Origin: Oscillospiraceae bacterium
GTDB taxonomy: Bacteria > Bacillota > Clostridia > Oscillospirales > Acutalibacteraceae
Assembly: GCA_902795765.1 (NCBI GenBank)
Contig: CADBMQ010000023.1
Location: 1 to 6,111 of the forward strand
Direction of reading: 5' to 3'
Length of the DNA: 6,111 bases
Part shown: piece by piece, positions 5,884-6,111 of the stretch
Numbering within the stretch: the stretch's first letter is position 1
How the letters are laid out: each line of letters begins with the position of its first letter
Program-made: the position numbers and the translations under genes
Notes under the pieces: model-generated
The model's database searches: none
Told to the model about the DNA's origin: nothing
The model's input: only the letters and a program-made list of their open reading frames with translations

Positions 5884-6111
5884 ATGAAGAAAATGATTTG
5901 TGACAATCTTTCTGTTAATGAAAAAGGTGAACTTTGTTTTGCAGGAAGAAGTACAGTTGAACTCGCCAAAAAGTATGATACCCCCGTCTACTTTTTTGAT
6001 GAGAAGAAGATTAGAAGCAATGTTCGTTTATATCTCGACGCAATGAATAAAGCGTTTGACGGCAATGCAACTGTTTTGTTTGCAAGTAAAGCCGCTTCTT
6101 TTAAAAGCATA
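5884..6111 (+). CDS. lysA: LysA, diaminopimelate decarboxylase, N-terminal fragment (3' end outside window)
   Basis: An open frame starts at ATG 5884 and runs off the window after 76 codons. The visible part reads like the start of PLP-dependent fold-type III decarboxylases: STVELAKKYDTPVYFFDEKKI (23-43), then VLFASKAASFKSI (64-76), where K69 is the expected lysine that binds pyridoxal phosphate. Diaminopimelate decarboxylase converts meso-diaminopimelate to L-lysine, the last step of the pathway. AGGAG at 5871-5875 lies 8 bases before the ATG, and the gene begins 18 bases after the dapA stop, so the two form an operon controlled by the lysine riboswitch. The related carboxynorspermidine decarboxylase or another DABA/arginine-type decarboxylase cannot be fully excluded from 76 residues, but the dapA and riboswitch context strongly favours LysA. 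Confidence 0.88.
   Translation, partial: MKKMICDNLSVNEKGELCFAGRSTVELAKKYDTPVYFFDEKKIRSNVRLYLDAMNKAFDGNATVLFASKAASFKSI

Overview
The window looks like chromosomal DNA of a low-GC Gram-positive anaerobe of the Clostridia, most likely a relative of Ruminococcus or another Oscillospiraceae. This is inferred from AT-rich codon use, good Shine-Dalgarno sites, a class B sortase, a ThiI without a rhodanese domain, and a lysine riboswitch in front of dapA-lysA. No marker gene is present to fix the genus. All genes are on the plus strand, tightly packed, with no mobile element, CRISPR array, tRNA or rRNA.

Left block (1-2107): the 3' end of thiI (tRNA 4-thiouridine synthesis), a stand-alone pncC (NMN amidohydrolase), and a membrane-anchored class B sortase with a long Thr/Pro-rich tail. 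The genes are 3 and 20 bases apart and end at a strong intrinsic terminator, so they look like the end of one operon.

Middle block (2116-4689): a single-gene unit with its own near-consensus promoter. It encodes an 839-residue two-domain ligase: an N-terminal glutamate-cysteine-ligase-like half (GCS2-type) and a C-terminal half that looks like a circularly permuted, glutathionylspermidine-synthase-like ATP-grasp. The arrangement suggests a one-polypeptide route to glutathione or another gamma-glutamyl peptide, built from different modules than classical GshF. This is the least ordinary gene in the window.

Right block (4705-6111): a sigma-A promoter, a complete lysine riboswitch (P1 to P5, with the L2-L3 kissing loop visible), an antiterminator/terminator expression platform, then dapA and the start of lysA. 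Lysine should close P1, free the terminator and shut off its own biosynthesis. DapA keeps its catalytic residues but has lost several residues that bind lysine in the E. coli enzyme, so control may rest mainly on the RNA.
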